Notes: generated by a model not told the origin, from the letters alone. Positions 1-10,545 are shown, numbered from the stretch's first letter. The stretch: DNA of 64,000 bases from Megascapheus bottae (GCA_024803745.1 JANJXV010000020.1:22742777-22806776), one strand, 5' to 3'. Made by a program: numbers and translations.

Positions 1-579
1 TTCTCTTAGTTTGCCTCACATAAAATATCTGTGTTTGTAGTAAAGAATGGTCAAACATTATCAATCTGTGTGTATGCTCAGTAAACAGTTGTTCACTACA
101 CAATAAGTAAAGCAGTCACCTATTAAACAATAGTGAAGAGTAAAAAACAGTGTTAAGTTGTATATTTTATGATGCGAACGTAATTATCTAGGGAGAAGCA
201 CATTTGGCCTGTAGCAACTCAAATAACTAAAGATGGCTGTCCAGAGCAAATCTGAGCCTCAAAGCCCATGTGAAATGTAATCAGTTGTTAAGAAATAAAG
301 TAAAACTCTGCATAGAGGAAATGGCCAAAATAAAGGGCTGGAGAAAGAATTAGCAAATTGTATACATAGAAATTTGCTCACAAGCAAGAGGTATAACTTT
401 AGAAGGAAAGGAACCAATTTTATTGCTTTGAGGGAAAAAAAAACCCAAATCATCTAAAGATGATTAGCATTGATGAGAATTCAGTAATATGGTACCATGT
501 AATATGTACACAAATGTCAGTATATTGTAATATTCCAGTGATAGCTATTTAAAATATTTATTTAAAAACTTAAGGTTTG
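1..579. other. AT-rich intronic DNA, nothing recognised
   Basis: This is part of the PLEKHM3 intron upstream of the 5331 exon. Short AT-rich runs are present, with no repeat family or coding signal I can name. Confidence 0.6.
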
Positions 580-784
580 GGCTGGGAGTTTGGCCTAGTG
601 GTAGAGTGCTTGCCTAGCATGCACAAAGACTCAGGTTCAATTCCTTGGTACCACATACATAGAAAAAAGCTGGAAGTGGTGCTCAAGTGGTAGAGCCTTG
701 AGAAAGTGCAAGGACAGCGCTCAGGCCCTGAGCTCAAGCCCAGGACTGGCAAAAAAAAAAAAAAAGAAAGAAAAAAAAAAAAAA
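580..784 (+). mobile_element. IDL-Geo-type dimeric SINE
   Basis: The tRNA-Ala/ID-like left half has an A-box-like TTTGGCCTAGTGGTAGAG and a B-box-like GGTTCAATTCC. It is followed by ACATACATAGAAAAAA and a right half (GCTGGAAGTGGTGCTC to CCCAGGACTGGC), then an interrupted A-tail. The right half has lost part of the GTGGCTCAAG region compared with other copies. Confidence 0.88.
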
Positions 785-795
785 CCTTAAGCTTC

Positions 796-965
796 GCTGG
801 GCACCAATGACTCAGACCTGTAAATCTAGTTATTCAGGAGATTGAGATTTAAGGATCACAGTTCAAAGCCAACCTAGGCAGGAAAATCTATGAAAATCAG
901 GAAAATTTATCTTATCTCCAATTAGCAACCAAAAAAGCCAGAAGTGGAGCTCAAGTGATAGAATT
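796..965 (+). mobile_element. B1-headed dimeric SINE, right half truncated
   Basis: It starts GCTGGGCACCAATGACTCAG and continues with a GACCTGTAAATCTAG segment, the B1/7SL-like head. The right half stops soon after AGAAGTGGAGCTCAAG, where a TTG repeat and an antisense SINE begin. Confidence 0.75.
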
Positions 966-991
966 TTGTTGTTGTTGTTGTTGTTGTTGTT
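965..991 (-). repeat. (TTG)n, tail of adjacent antisense SINE
   Basis: About eight GTT units lie where the A-rich tail of the antisense IDL-Geo at 992-1175 would be, so this is probably that tail expanded to (CAA)n on the minus strand. Confidence 0.7.
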
Positions 992-1175
992 GGCCAGTCC
1001 TGGGCTTGAGGTCAGGGCCTGAGCACTGTCCTTGGACTTTCTCAAGGCTAGAGCTCTACCACTTGAGCCTCAGCACCACTTCCGGCTTTTTTCTATGCAT
1101 GTGGTACTGAGGAATTGAACCTGGATCTTGGTGCATGCTAGGCAAGCCCTCTACCATTAGGCTAAACTCCTGGCC
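992..1175 (-). mobile_element. IDL-Geo-type SINE (antisense)
   Basis: GCCAGTCCTGGGCTTGAGG through GGCTAAACTCCTGGCCC is the complement of a full IDL-Geo copy. A 26-base T-run follows at 1177, so another element's tail or an insertion boundary adjoins. A 40-base piece of a further SINE right half sits at 1204-1250. Confidence 0.85.
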
Positions 1176-1259
1176 CTCTTTTTTTTTTTTTTTTTTTTTT
1201 TTAAGAGTGCTAGTCTTTTAACAAAGTCCAGGCCCTGAGTTTAAAACCTGGCACATAGG

Positions 1260-1262
<3 letters not shown>

Positions 1263-1300
<38 letters not shown>
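1263..1300. repeat. (AC)19 microsatellite
   Basis: Uninterrupted AC dinucleotide run. Confidence 0.95.
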
Positions 1301-1302
<2 letters not shown>

Positions 1303-2289
1303 TAACCTTGAAATGGCCTAACCAATAAATGGAACAGGCTTATAGAAGGGAAAATCAAATTTACTAAGCAATAATAAATGAATATTTAATTTTAAAAAAT
1401 AGAGATATATATTGTTATTTGATAGGCAAACTAAATATAATAAAAATAATGATCCCCAAATTAATTTTCAAAAAGTTTATGAAAGTCCCTAAATAGAAAT
1501 AACAACATTGCTGGCAATATAAAGTTGGTAAAATGAGCTTTCAAAATGCCACAATGAAATTGTCTAGGTAGAGAAAAAACTTTATGAACAAGATGCTCAA
1601 TCCCCTTTTAGTGCTAGATGAAAATTGTTGTGGGACCTAAAGGTCATTCCTCAACTCTTCTCAGCCTCTTCATTCACCTAGTTTCCAGGATGTTCTAAAC
1701 TCTGGAGTCCCTTTTTGTATGAGTCACTGACTTGGCCTCTTCAGAGAAGAATAAAGTGAGGAAATCTAAATTCAATGGAAGGATTGTTACCGCAATTTAG
1801 AAATAACCCTGTGACACACTGGGCAGTGTTTACTGGTGGTTGGGATAGGATTTGGCAGTGGTTATTTCTTAGAGAGTGTGTATCCTATATTGGTATTGGG
1901 AGTATGTTTTGCTGCATTTTTTAGAGGTCATGGTACCTCAGAGAACAGAATGACAGTCAACCTACCTATAGCTTTCTAAAGGTTATAGAGGAGAAAGTCA
2001 ATTGAAGAATAGTGGAGTATGCACTTGCCTGACTTAAAAAAAAATGCCAAAACAATTTGTACACAATTTTTAAAGGAAAAAATGCACTCTTAAAAAATAG
2101 TAAACTTGATTTTTCTGTTCACTTTCTGCATTTTGGACAAGATAATGTGCATAATGATTTTAAAATACATTTTACTGTATATTGTATATATCATAATGAA
2201 ACCTCATCTTATAAGTGTATGCTCATCCAAAAATTTAAAAATTAAGTTTTTGAAAAAGAAAACAACAAATGTCCACAAGAATGTGGGGC
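1301..2289. other. AT-rich intronic DNA, unassigned
   Basis: Low GC, many stop codons in all frames. Part may be old LINE sequence, but I cannot align it by eye to a family. Confidence 0.5.
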
Positions 2290-2393
2290 AGAAGGAATTA
2301 TTGTTGAAAATGTAAGTTAATGCAAATGCTATGGAAATCTGTATGGCAGAAAAGGAAAAAAAAAAAAACCTAACATGAAAAACTAGAAATAGG

Positions 2394-2637
2394 GAGCTGG
2401 GATCTAATTGCTTACACCTGTAATCCTAGCTGCTCAGGAGGCTGAGATCTGAGAATCACCATTCAAAGCGAGCCCAGGCAGGAAAGTCCATGTGACTCTT
2501 AGCTCCACTTAACCACCAGAAAACCAGAAGTGGTGCTGTGTCTCAAAGTGGTAGAATACAAGCTAGCCATGAGCAAAAGAGCTCAGGAACAGTGCCCAGG
2601 CCCTGGATTTAGGCCCCATGACAAAAAACAAAACAAA
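2394..2637 (+). mobile_element. B1-headed dimeric SINE inside L1
   Basis: The head ACACCTGTAATCCTAGCTGC and right half CAGAAGTGGTGCTGTGTCTC are present. AAACTAGAAA occurs on both sides and is the likely target-site duplication within the L1. Confidence 0.82.
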
Positions 2638-2930
2638 ACTAGAAAGAGATCTACTGTATGATCCTGCCATACTATTATGCCTGGCATGTATCCAAAAGAA
2701 TGCAAGTCAACTTACAGTCATGATATCTGAACACCCATGTTTATAGTACAGTACTACTCACAATAGCCAAAATACGGAATCAACCTAGGTGCCCATCAGC
2801 CAGTGAATGAATTTTAAGATGTGCTTTATACACACAATGAAATATCCAGATGTAAAGAAGAATAAAATTATGTTTGGGCAGGAAAATGGATAGAGCTAGA
2901 GATCATAATATAAAAGGAAATAAAGCCAGG

Positions 2931-3137
2931 GCCATGAGTTTGGCTTAGTGGTAGAGTGCTTGCCTAGCATGCACAAAGACCCAGGTTCAATTCCTTGGGA
3001 CCACATACATAGAGAAAAAGCCAGAAATGGTGCTGTAGCTCAAGTGGTAGAGCTCTAGCTTTGAGAGAAAAAATCCAAGGACATTGCTCAGGCCCTGAGC
3101 CCAAGCCCAGGACTGGCAAAAAAACAAAAACAAAACC
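2931..3137 (+). mobile_element. IDL-Geo-type SINE, first of a tandem pair
   Basis: Full IDL-Geo structure from GAGTTTGGCTTAGTGG to GGACTGGC plus an A/C tail. It abuts a second copy directly. The pair as a whole is flanked by GGAAATAAAGCC (about 2919 and 3356). Confidence 0.88.
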
Positions 3138-3146
3138 TCTTGTTTG

Positions 3147-3354
3147 GGGCCAGGAGTTTGGCCTAGTGGTAGAGTGCTTGCCTAGCATGCATGAAGACCT
3201 GGGTTCGATTCCTCAGTACCCCACATACATAGCAAAAAGCCGGAAGTGGTGCTGAGGCTCAAGTGGTAGAGCTCTAGCCTTGAGAAAGTCCAAGGACAGT
3301 GCTTACACCCTGAGCTCAAGCCCAGGACTGGCAAAAAAAAAAAAAAAAAAAAAA
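3147..3354 (+). mobile_element. IDL-Geo-type SINE, second of a tandem pair
   Basis: Nearly complete copy with a 23-base A-tail followed by the second GGAAATAAAGCC repeat. It probably inserted into the tail of the first copy. Confidence 0.88.
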
Positions 3355-3390
3355 AGGAAATAAAGCCTGACTTAAAGACAAACATCATCA

Positions 3391-3618
3391 CTTTTTTTTT
3401 TGGTCGGTCATAGGGCCTGGGCATTGTCCCTGAGCTCTTCATCTCTCAAGTCTTCTGCCCTACCCCTTGAGCCACAGCACCACCACTTCTGGTTTTCTGG
3501 TGGTTAATTGGAGATGAGTCTCACGGACTTTCATGCCTGGACTGGCTTTGAACCCTGATCCTCAGATCTCAGCCTCCTGAGTAGGTAGGATTACAGGTGT
3601 GAGCTACTGTGCCCAACA
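3391..3618 (-). mobile_element. B1-headed dimeric SINE (antisense)
   Basis: A T-run, then CATAGGGCCTGGGCATTGTC, GAGCCACAGCACCACC and ATCTCAGCCTCCTGAGTAGG. This is the complement of the B1-headed family; it splits the L1 3' end. Confidence 0.82.
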
Positions 3619-3905
3619 TATCTTCTTTCTTATACATGGAATATGGACCTTAAAAATGAGTGATGGGAATATAAATTTCTATTTAGGAGTGGGTACCAGC
3701 TGGAAGCAGGAGGGCAAAGGGTATAGGTGAAGTATATTATACACTATATGACTATGAAAATAAAACAAACCTACTGGAATTGTTTTAAGAAAGGTGAGTG
3801 TGAATAAGGAGGAATGAGAAGGTAAATATGACCAGGGTACATTGTGTATCACAGTGAAACTCCTTTGTACAACTAAAATGTAAATAAAAAATGAAAAACT
3901 TATAG

Positions 3906-4780
3906 ACAATATACACTTGTCTTAAACTACTGTCTACTTTTCACTCCACAATGAAGCACTGCTATAATTGTTCTAAAGCATCATGATCTTGCTCCATTGT
4001 TTAAAAATCACTGCAGTTTCTATCCCTAATAAAATAAAGAGCATAGTTACTTTCCTTGCAATCCCACATTTTTCTTATATCAAAGGCAGCACTGTATACT
4101 TACGTATTAATGAGAGAGAAGTAAAGGCAGCCTTTATCTTAGTGGCATGTGAAGTATTAAAGTCTTTGGAGCCCAAAAGTACTAGTTAAGTGCAGGAGGC
4201 TATGACTGACCATGAGTTCCAAACCAGTCTGTATGTGCAGACCAGCACGTAAAGTCCCTGGGTGGAAGGTAAATGCAAGACACCCAGGTATGATGAGGAC
4301 AGTGTCATGTGGCCAGTGTGCTTCTTATCAGGAGCATGTAACCCCTACTCAGGGTCAGGGCCAGGGTCATTGTTTTAGAACTTAAACTTGTTCTGCTAGA
4401 TTGTCTGTTCTTTTTCAAAAGAAGCCAAAAATCTGATTTTTTAATGTGAAATCTCCTAATTTGGTTTCTTTTTAGAAACACTAAGAAATGGTTAAAACTT
4501 AGAGACTGAAAGGGGTGCTCAAACTGCTAAATTTCATCTTCTTTGATTATTATACTTAACCAGAATTTTTTAAATAAACCAAAAGAATCACATTATTTAC
4601 AATTGCTGTATGTTCTTGGTTCAGGGGATGGACAATCATTCCATTGATTCATTAGAGAAATATTATCAATTTACCACATAAACGTCTATGCTACTTCCCC
4701 TATACATTTTCAGTCTGCTTTATGAACCTTGATACGCTACTCAGGCTTATGTCATGCCATAACTGTCGAGTTGGTCTCTT
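3906..4780. other. Intronic DNA, unassigned
   Basis: No recognisable repeat family, RNA gene or exon; moderate AT content. Confidence 0.5.
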
Positions 4781-5043
4781 TTTTTGTGTGGTTGGGGGTT
4801 TTGTTTGTTTCTTGCCAATCCTGGGGCTCTGGACCTGGGTGCTATTCTTGATCTCCTTTTGCTCAAGACTAGGCACTCTCCCACGTGAGCCACAGCTCCA
4901 CTTCTGGCTTTTTCTATTATTAATTAAAGACACAAGTCACAAGTCACAAACCTGCCTGCCTCAGCTGGCTTCAAACCACAATCCTCAGATCTCAGCCTCC
5001 TGAGTAATTAGGACTATAAGCATGAGCCACTGGCACCCAGCTA
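4781..5043 (-). mobile_element. B1-headed dimeric SINE (antisense), diverged
   Basis: TTGCCAATCCTGGGGCTCTG to GAGCCACTGGCACCCAGCTAG. The segment ATTAATTAAAGACACAAGTC has a short internal duplication. It ends about 290 bp before the PLEKHM3 exon. Confidence 0.78.
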
Positions 5044-5330
5044 GGTGATCTTTTTGAGTACTGTCCACTAGTTGTCCTCACTCCCAGTGCCATCTACAAA
5101 GAGAAGGATGCAAAAGAAATTTCAGTGGCATCTTCCTTTTCCAGCCGCCAGTGGTTAAACCAGAGTTCTTTTAGAGCACAAACACTGTCTTTTCTTCCTT
5201 GGAGTTGCTGAGAAATTATAATTAGAGGTTTTCCTGTTGTGTAAAGGGAAGGAATTCCTTTCTTTTCCCACGTTTGCAGTACTTCTGTTCTCAGTGAGTG
5301 TGCTTGTCTGTCCCATTTCTCTTTCTCCAG

Positions 5331-5488
5331 GTGATAGAAGGAAAGCTGGCTCCATTCTTGGGCAAGGTCATTAAATTTGCCACCGCACACGTGTACAGCT
5401 GCAGTCTCTGTAGCCAGAAGGGATTCATCTGTGAAATCTGTAACAATGGAGAGATCCTTTATCCTTTTGAGGACATATCAACAAGCAG
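5331..5488 (+). CDS. PLEKHM3: PLEKHM3 penultimate coding exon (first half of C-terminal zinc-binding domain)
   Basis: This 158-bp exon starts in phase 0 at GTG ([16 protein letters not shown]) and ends on two bases of a split Arg codon. It is preceded by a pyrimidine-rich CTTTCTCCAG acceptor and followed by a GTACAG donor. It encodes 52 residues plus the split Arg. Two CxxC pairs are visible, at exon residues 24/27 (CSLC) and 34/37 (CEIC), followed by [14 protein letters not shown]. This is the first half of the Rubicon-homology/zf-RING_9 type Cys/His domain found at the C terminus of PLEKHM1, PLEKHM3, Rubicon and DEF8. I assign PLEKHM3 from recalled wording of this segment; recalled PLEKHM1 differs here. 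PLEKHM3 is a PH-domain adaptor of about 760 residues linked to muscle differentiation and vesicle trafficking. Reading through the donor would add about 75 residues before a stop at 5715, so intron retention would remove the rest of the zinc module. Confidence 0.92.
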
Positions 5489-6121
5489 GTACAGAATATC
5501 TTTTCTTATAAAAGAACACCTGGGTTTTATTTGGCCATATTTGGCCAACTTTTTAGTCAAGTACTATGTCTTCATCTCTTACCCTAGATCAGGTTTTCCT
5601 TGTTCTGAGACATGCTCACCCTTTGGTTTTCTACATTTATTTCCAATCCTTATTCTGCTGTCTTTGTCCAGAATGAGACCAAAAAAAAAAAAAAATCATT
5701 GCCTAACTCTGCCTTAGTAGGTAAGAGGGCATCCAGAGTCTGTTAAAGAATGAAGACTGAGGAGGAAGAACTGTGCCTGGCTTTTCAGAGCCCAATGACA
5801 GGTAGTGCCTTCTCAGAGAAAGCCAACACTGATCAACTACAAGGAAGACAGATAGAGTCCCCGGTAGACAGCTGCCTGCTCACCACAGGCTCTTGTCCGC
5901 AGGGTTGCTGCACTAAGGTCATGAAAGGTTTAGGACCCAAAGGAGAGAAATGCTGGAGTTTATGAGTGATTATTTTTCTAGCCAAAGTTAATATTTGGGT
6001 ATCAACATATTTGTTGATGGGTGACTTTTTCTCCACTAATATGCCATCCAGGTTTTTACCATTGTTTTCTTAAATCATAAAATAATACATACCACTTTTC
6101 CTTTCATCCCCGAAGTGCACG

Positions 6122-6125
<4 letters not shown>
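5489..6125. other. Start of last intron, no repeats recognised
   Basis: Sequence between the donor site and the TG repeat. An A-run at 5682 is the only low-complexity tract; nothing else is identified. Confidence 0.5.

Positions 6126-6167
<42 letters not shown>
6126..6167. repeat. (TG)21 microsatellite
   Basis: Uninterrupted TG run. Confidence 0.95.
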
Positions 6168-6170
<3 letters not shown>

Positions 6171-6477
6171 TGTGTACTCTTTGGCCATGAACACCATGGC
6201 TCTTTTCCACCCCACAGGGCTTAGTTATACTGTGGTTCAGAATGGAAGGTGAGGCTCATGGCCAGGGAAAGTTGAAACTGATGAGTAGAACTGAGATGGT
6301 AACACTTGACTCAGCCCTTTTGGCCTCTTCTTAAACCCAAAGGCTATTTGTAAACATTTAGCTCCACATAAATACATGCATACACAGGCGCACACACACT
6401 CTAGCTCCAATTTTCTGAACACAAGTACTTAGCTCATAGCCTATATATTAAATACCTTTTTAAAAAAATGTGAACCA

Positions 6478-6957
6478 CACAAACATTTGCATGTAAATGT
6501 TGACAGCAGCAATACTTTTAATAATAGCCACAAACTAGAAACAACCAAAATGCCTTTTAACTCTTTAATGGGTAAAATGTAACATATTCAAACAATGAAA
6601 TATCATTTAGCCTAAAAAAGATACAATATTGATACATGCCACAGTGTGGAATAACCCTGAAAATAATATGACTGTTAATTGAAAGAAGCCAGATACAAAA
6701 GACTTAATTTTCTTCATACAAAATGTCCAAAAGAGATGAATTGTAGAGAAAAGGGGATGAATGGTTGCCTGGGGCTGAGGAAGAGAAAAAGCGGGGAACT
6801 GCTAATGGGTACAGTGTTTTCTTTGATGACAAAATGTTCTAGAATTAAGTTGTGGTGATGGTTGCATAGTCTGGTGACTATACTAAAAATCAGGAAACTC
6901 TTCTTTAAAGGGAGAATTATGTGAGTTATATTGTAATAAAAAATTAAATTTTTAAAA
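6478..6957 (+). mobile_element. Ancient LINE-1 3' end (L1M-like)
   Basis: Landmarks in order: TAATAGCCACAAACTAGAAAC, AAACAATGAAATATCATTTA, GAATGGTTGCCTGGGGCTGA, CTGCTAATGGGTACAGTG, TTGTGGTGATGGTTGCATAG, then TATTGTAATAAAAAATTAAA. This is the layout of old mammalian L1MB/L1MC-type 3' ends. It is diverged and non-coding. Confidence 0.8.
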
Positions 6958-7211
6958 TGTTTCCAACTGATTTTTGAGGCCACAAAACAAATCTTGGGAA
7001 ACTTGACTGAAAGTGTACCAAGTGTGTTGTCTAACACAGCAGATTAAAGATCTATAGTTAAAATATATATATATACAGGAAACCCTAAAATAAGTGGAAA
7101 TATATAGCAAAATATATAGCAAAAGTAGTACTGAGAGTAACATTTATAGCTACTATATCCATTAAAAAAAAAAACAACTCAGTAACCTAAAATTCTACCT
7201 CAAGAAACTAG

Positions 7212-7393
7212 ATAACACTGAGCATAGCGGTGCACACCTGTAATCCTAGCTATGCAGGAGGCGGAAACAGAGGATTGTAGTCTGAGCCCAACCCAGGCAG
7301 AAGCACAAGACCTTATCTGGAAGAAAAACTAAATTAGACTAAAAACAAAAGAGCTGGGGGCATGACTCAAATGGTAGAACACAAAGCCTCACT
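7212..7393 (+). mobile_element. B1/ID-like SINE, diverged
   Basis: GCACACCTGTAATCCTAGCT is a B1-like head. GAGCTGGGGGCATGACTCAA and TGGTAGAACACAAAGCCTC resemble an ID/dID monomer. It lacks the CGGAAGTGG junction, so it may be an older B1-dID type. Confidence 0.6.
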
Positions 7394-7479
7394 AGTATGG
7401 AAGAAAATAATTTTTTAAAAACGAAATAAAGAAGATAGTATGGAAGAAAATAAACTTTTAAAAACGAAATAAAGAAGAC
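7394..7479. repeat. 43-bp direct tandem duplication
   Basis: Copies at 7394-7436 and 7437-7479 both begin AGTATGGAAGAAAATAA and end CGAAATAAAGAAGA plus one base. They differ at only a few positions. Confidence 0.9.
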
Positions 7480-7489
7480 CCTACTAAAA

Positions 7490-7885
7490 CAAAAGCGCAA
7501 TGCCTGTGTGCCTCTGATCATTGGAAAGAATGTTTATGGAAATGAACTGGAGGAAATATAACCAAGAGGTTTTTTCTCTATTGTTCTTTTTTTCCTTTTC
7601 TTTTTGTCTTGTTTGTTTATTCATCTGCCTTTGGGAGGGCAAGGAAGTGGGGAAACGGAAATTGATGGGCAAAGGGTGAGCAAATACACCGGTGGTACTC
7701 ACTAGACCCTATGATGAAAATGACCTGATGGTTTGTGGGTGGGAATGGGAGGGGAAAATTGGAAGGGTAGAAGGGAAGGGGTGACATTGTCCAAAAAAGA
7801 AATGGACTCCTGACCTGTCTCATGTAACTGTAACCCCTTTGTGTGTCACTTTAATAATAACAATAAAAATTAAAATTAAAAAGAA
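7490..7885 (+). mobile_element. LINE-1 3' UTR, rodent-type end
   Basis: A G-rich 3' UTR (GGGTGGGAATGGGAGGGGAA) is followed by CTGTCTCATGTAACTGTAAC and CCCTTTGTGTGTCACTTTAA, then AATAACAATAAAAATT. This is an L1 3' terminus with its tail. Confidence 0.75.
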
Positions 7886-7904
7886 AAGTTAAGAAAAACA
7901 TCTT

Positions 7905-8560
7905 AATCTAAAACAAACAAAAGGCAGAAGATCAAAAGAATACAGGTATCAAGGAGATAGAACACAGAAAAATAAATTTTTTTAAAGAAATCAATAAAAT
8001 TAACATATTTTAGCCAGCGTTAGTGGTTCATACCTGTAATCCTAGCTACTCAGGAAGCTGAGATCTGAGGATTGTGGATGCCAGCCTGGGCATGAAATCT
8101 GTGAGACTCTTATCTCCATTAAACCACAAGCAAATCGGAAGTGGCGTCATGGCTCAAGTAGTAGAACACTAGCCTTAAACTGAAGAGCTCAGGGATAGGG
8201 CCCAGGCCCAAAGTTCAAGCCCTATGACTGACGACCCCCCCCCCAAAAAAAAATTAACATGTTTTTAGTTAAGTTAACCAAGAAAAGAAAAACATAAACT
8301 ATCAAAATCAGAAAGGTACAGAAATTGAAAGAATTACAAAAGCTATTTAAAATCTTTATGCCAACAAATCACACAACTTAGAAGAAGAAATGAACAAATT
8401 CCCAGAAAGAAAAATTACCAAAACTGACTCAAGAAGAAGTAGAAATTTGAACAGACCTACAGCAGGTAAGGAAAAAAAGAAAGAGAGAAGGAAAGAAGGA
8501 AACTTGAGCTACTATTTTAAAGACTCCCACAAAGAGACCAGTTATGAATTTTGTTGACTA
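7905..8560 (+). mobile_element. LINE-1 ORF2 fragment (region leading into reverse transcriptase)
   Basis: AAATCAATAAAATTAACA, then TTAACCAAGAAAAGAAAAAC, TTATGCCAACAAATCACACA and ACTGACTCAAGAAGAAGTAG match the familiar L1 ORF2 stretch upstream of the RT core. A SINE splits it at 8013-8252. Stops and indels are frequent, so it is dead. Confidence 0.72.
8013..8252 (+). mobile_element. B1-headed dimeric SINE inside L1 ORF2
   Basis: Head ATACCTGTAATCCTAGCTAC; right half TCGGAAGTGGCGTCATGGC to AGTTCAAGCCCTATGACTGA. ATTAACATATTTTAG before it and ATTAACATGTTTTTAG after it are a diverged target-site duplication. Confidence 0.85.
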
Positions 8561-8639
8561 TTTAAAGAAATAGTAATCTTTTACAAAAAAATAAAAGAAA
8601 AAAATCAAGTCTCCAAAGAGGTTTTAACATCTTTTGCAT

Positions 8640-9020
8640 GTATGAACAGAATCAAAATACATATTCAAGACTAGTAATACCTTAGGGAGAAATAGACACA
8701 TCCACTATGATTATTCAAGACCTCTGCATCCCAGTATCCATAACTGACAGGGACAGCAGTTGAATTAGTCACAAATGGCTAGTTCCCATGAATGGTGCCA
8801 TCAGCTGCATGAATCTAACATCTGTAGAACTGTTTTATCAGACACATCAGAGCACACATTCCATCCAAACTCATGTGGATCATTTACTAAGAGATATCAC
8901 ATTCTAGTCCATGAAACATACCTGAGCAAGTTCAAAAGAATAGAAACCATGCAAAGGATGCTCTCAGAGCATAATGAAGTTAAATGCCTGGAAAACCCCC
9001 AAGTATATGGAGATTAAACA
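8640..9020 (+). mobile_element. LINE-1 ORF2 fragment (endonuclease-side region)
   Basis: GGGAGAAATAGACACATCCA, the CAAGACCTCTGCATCCCAGT stretch and GGAAAACCCCCAAGTATATGG resemble ORF2 sequence at and just after the endonuclease domain. It lies downstream of a fragment that belongs after it in a normal L1. Confidence 0.6.
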
Positions 9021-9026
9021 AATAGT

Positions 9027-9166
9027 TTTTTTTTTTCTTTTTGCCTGTTCTGGGGCTTGAACTCAGGGCCTGAGCACTGTCCTTGGGCTTTCCTCAAGGC
9101 TGGCACCAAGGAATCGAACCCAGAGCATCATGCATGCTAGGCAAACACTCTACCACTAGGCCAAAA
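9027..9166 (-). mobile_element. IDL-Geo-type SINE (antisense), internally deleted
   Basis: The left-half complement (GGAATCGAACCCAGAGCATC to CCACTAGGCC) and the tail side of the right half are present. The central GAGCCACAGCACCACTT block is missing. Confidence 0.8.
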
Positions 9167-9174
9167 ATACTTTT

Positions 9175-9860
9175 TAAGAACATAAATTGACAACTTAGGA
9201 CCATATAAAAATATATGTATGATATTTATAGACACCTCGTTCATAATTGCCAAAACTGGAAGCAGTCAAGATATCCTTCATTAGGTGCATGAGCAAATAA
9301 ACTATTGTATGTATCCATATAATGAAATATTGTCCTACAGTAGAAGAAATAAGTTATCAGATTACAAAAAAAAAAATTATATGAAAGACCTAAACTCATA
9401 AGTGAAGAAAGCATTTGGCAAGCCCAGATCCAGAGTTTAAGCCCCATGACCCACAAAGAAAAAGTCAGTAACTAGCCTGGAGTTTGGCCTAGTGGTTGAA
9501 AGAGTGCTTACCTAGCATGCACAATGCTCTGGGTTCAATTCCTTGGTACCACATACATAGAAAAATCCAGAAGTGGTGCTGCCCCTCAGGTGGTAAAGCT
9601 CTAGCCCTGAGAAAGCCCAAGGACAGTGCTCAGGCCCTGAGTTCAAGCCCCATGACTGGCAAAAAAAAAAAAAGTCAATAACGGTCCTGTATAATCTGTA
9701 CAGGATCTATATAACAATATGATGAGAGGCACATCACATGAACCATAGAATTGTACAACACAGAGTGAACCTCAGTTTAAACTGTGGACTTTGGTTAATA
9801 ATATTGTATTAGTATTGGTCTGTTGATTATGACAGCTATATTACGTGAATGTCCAACCGT
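9175..9860 (+). mobile_element. LINE-1 3' end, split by IDL-Geo
   Basis: ATAATTGCCAAAACTGGAAG, CATATAATGAAATATTG and, after the SINE at 9476-9674, GAATTGTACAACACAGAGTG and GTGGACTTTGGTTAATAATA form a continuous old L1 3' region. Confidence 0.72.
9476..9674 (+). mobile_element. IDL-Geo-type SINE inside L1
   Basis: Complete copy from CTGGAGTTTGGCCTAGTGG to CATGACTGGC and an A-tail. Its right half reads GAAGTGGTGCTGCCCCTCAG, a local variant. Confidence 0.87.
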
Positions 9861-9876
9861 TCTAAAAATCTTCTTT

Positions 9877-10131
9877 TATTGTTTTTTTGTTTTGTTTTGT
9901 TTTGTCTGTCATGGGACTTGAACTCTGGGCCTGGGTGCTGTCTCTGTGCTCTTCAGCTCAAGGCTACCACCCTGCTCTTGGGAGCCACAGCCCCACTTCC
10001 CATTTTTTTAGTGATTAATTGGAGATGAGTCTCATGGTCATTAGTGCTCAGGGTTGCTTTGAACCTTGATCCTCAGATCTCATCTTCCTTGGTAGCTAAG
10101 ATTACAGGCATGAGCCTCCGTGCCCAGCTAT
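9877..10131 (-). mobile_element. B1-headed dimeric SINE (antisense)
   Basis: A (TTTTG)n tail complement, GTCATGGGACTTGAACTCTG, GAGCCACAGCCCCACTTCCC, then ATTACAGGCATGAGCCTCCG. Confidence 0.85.
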
Positions 10132-10169
10132 AAAAATTAAAGACTTAAATTTTTTAATATTTAATATTT

Positions 10170-10545
10170 ATAATTAGTTGATCCTAAGATAGTTTTTAAG
10201 TGAACTTTATCAGAACAATTTTAGATTTACAGGAAAATTGCAAAGTTAGTATAAAGAATTCTCATATCTAACACACTAGGCTTCCCTATTATTAACATCA
10301 TATATTGTAAAATTAACAAACCAATATTGATTCATTATTAAAGCCCATAGTTTTATTTTCTGTTTTTAGATTTCCATAGTTTTTTTTCCTGACACCCTTT
10401 TTATGTTCCAGGATACTGTAACATGTAGTAGCCACAAGACTTTACTTGTGTTTGATATCCCGGTACTTTTGCAGAGTCCTAGCAACCCCTCTTTCAGTAG
10501 ATGCTTGAAGATTGAAATGAATTTATAGGTCTGGAGGGGAAGAGG
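10170..10545. mobile_element. Probable ancient LINE-1-type remnant
   Basis: TTTTAGATTTACAGGAAAAT, CCCTATTATTAACATCATAT and CCAATATTGATTCATTATTA resemble an old interspersed mammalian repeat usually assigned to L1M-type elements. I recall the pattern but cannot name the subfamily. Confidence 0.5.

Larger units (their letters stand above)
2290..3905 (+). mobile_element. LINE-1 3' end (3' UTR type), split by nested SINEs
   Basis: L1 3' sequence appears in pieces: 2290-2393, 2638-2930, 3355-3390 and 3619-3905. Landmarks are a CCAAAAGAATGCAAGTCAAC-type block, CACAATAGCCAAAATACGG near 2760, and AATCAACCTAGGTGCCCATC. The last piece has a typical L1 end, CTCCTTTGTACAACTAAAATG then AATAAAAAATG. Removing the SINEs restores continuity, for example GGAAATAAAGCC to TGACTTAAAGACAAA. 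No L1 ORF survives. Confidence 0.8.

Noticed and set aside
5298..5717. 139-codon frame around the PLEKHM3 exon
   Set aside because: Only 5331-5488 is exon. The front part is intron 3' end and the rest is intron read-through after a good GT donor.
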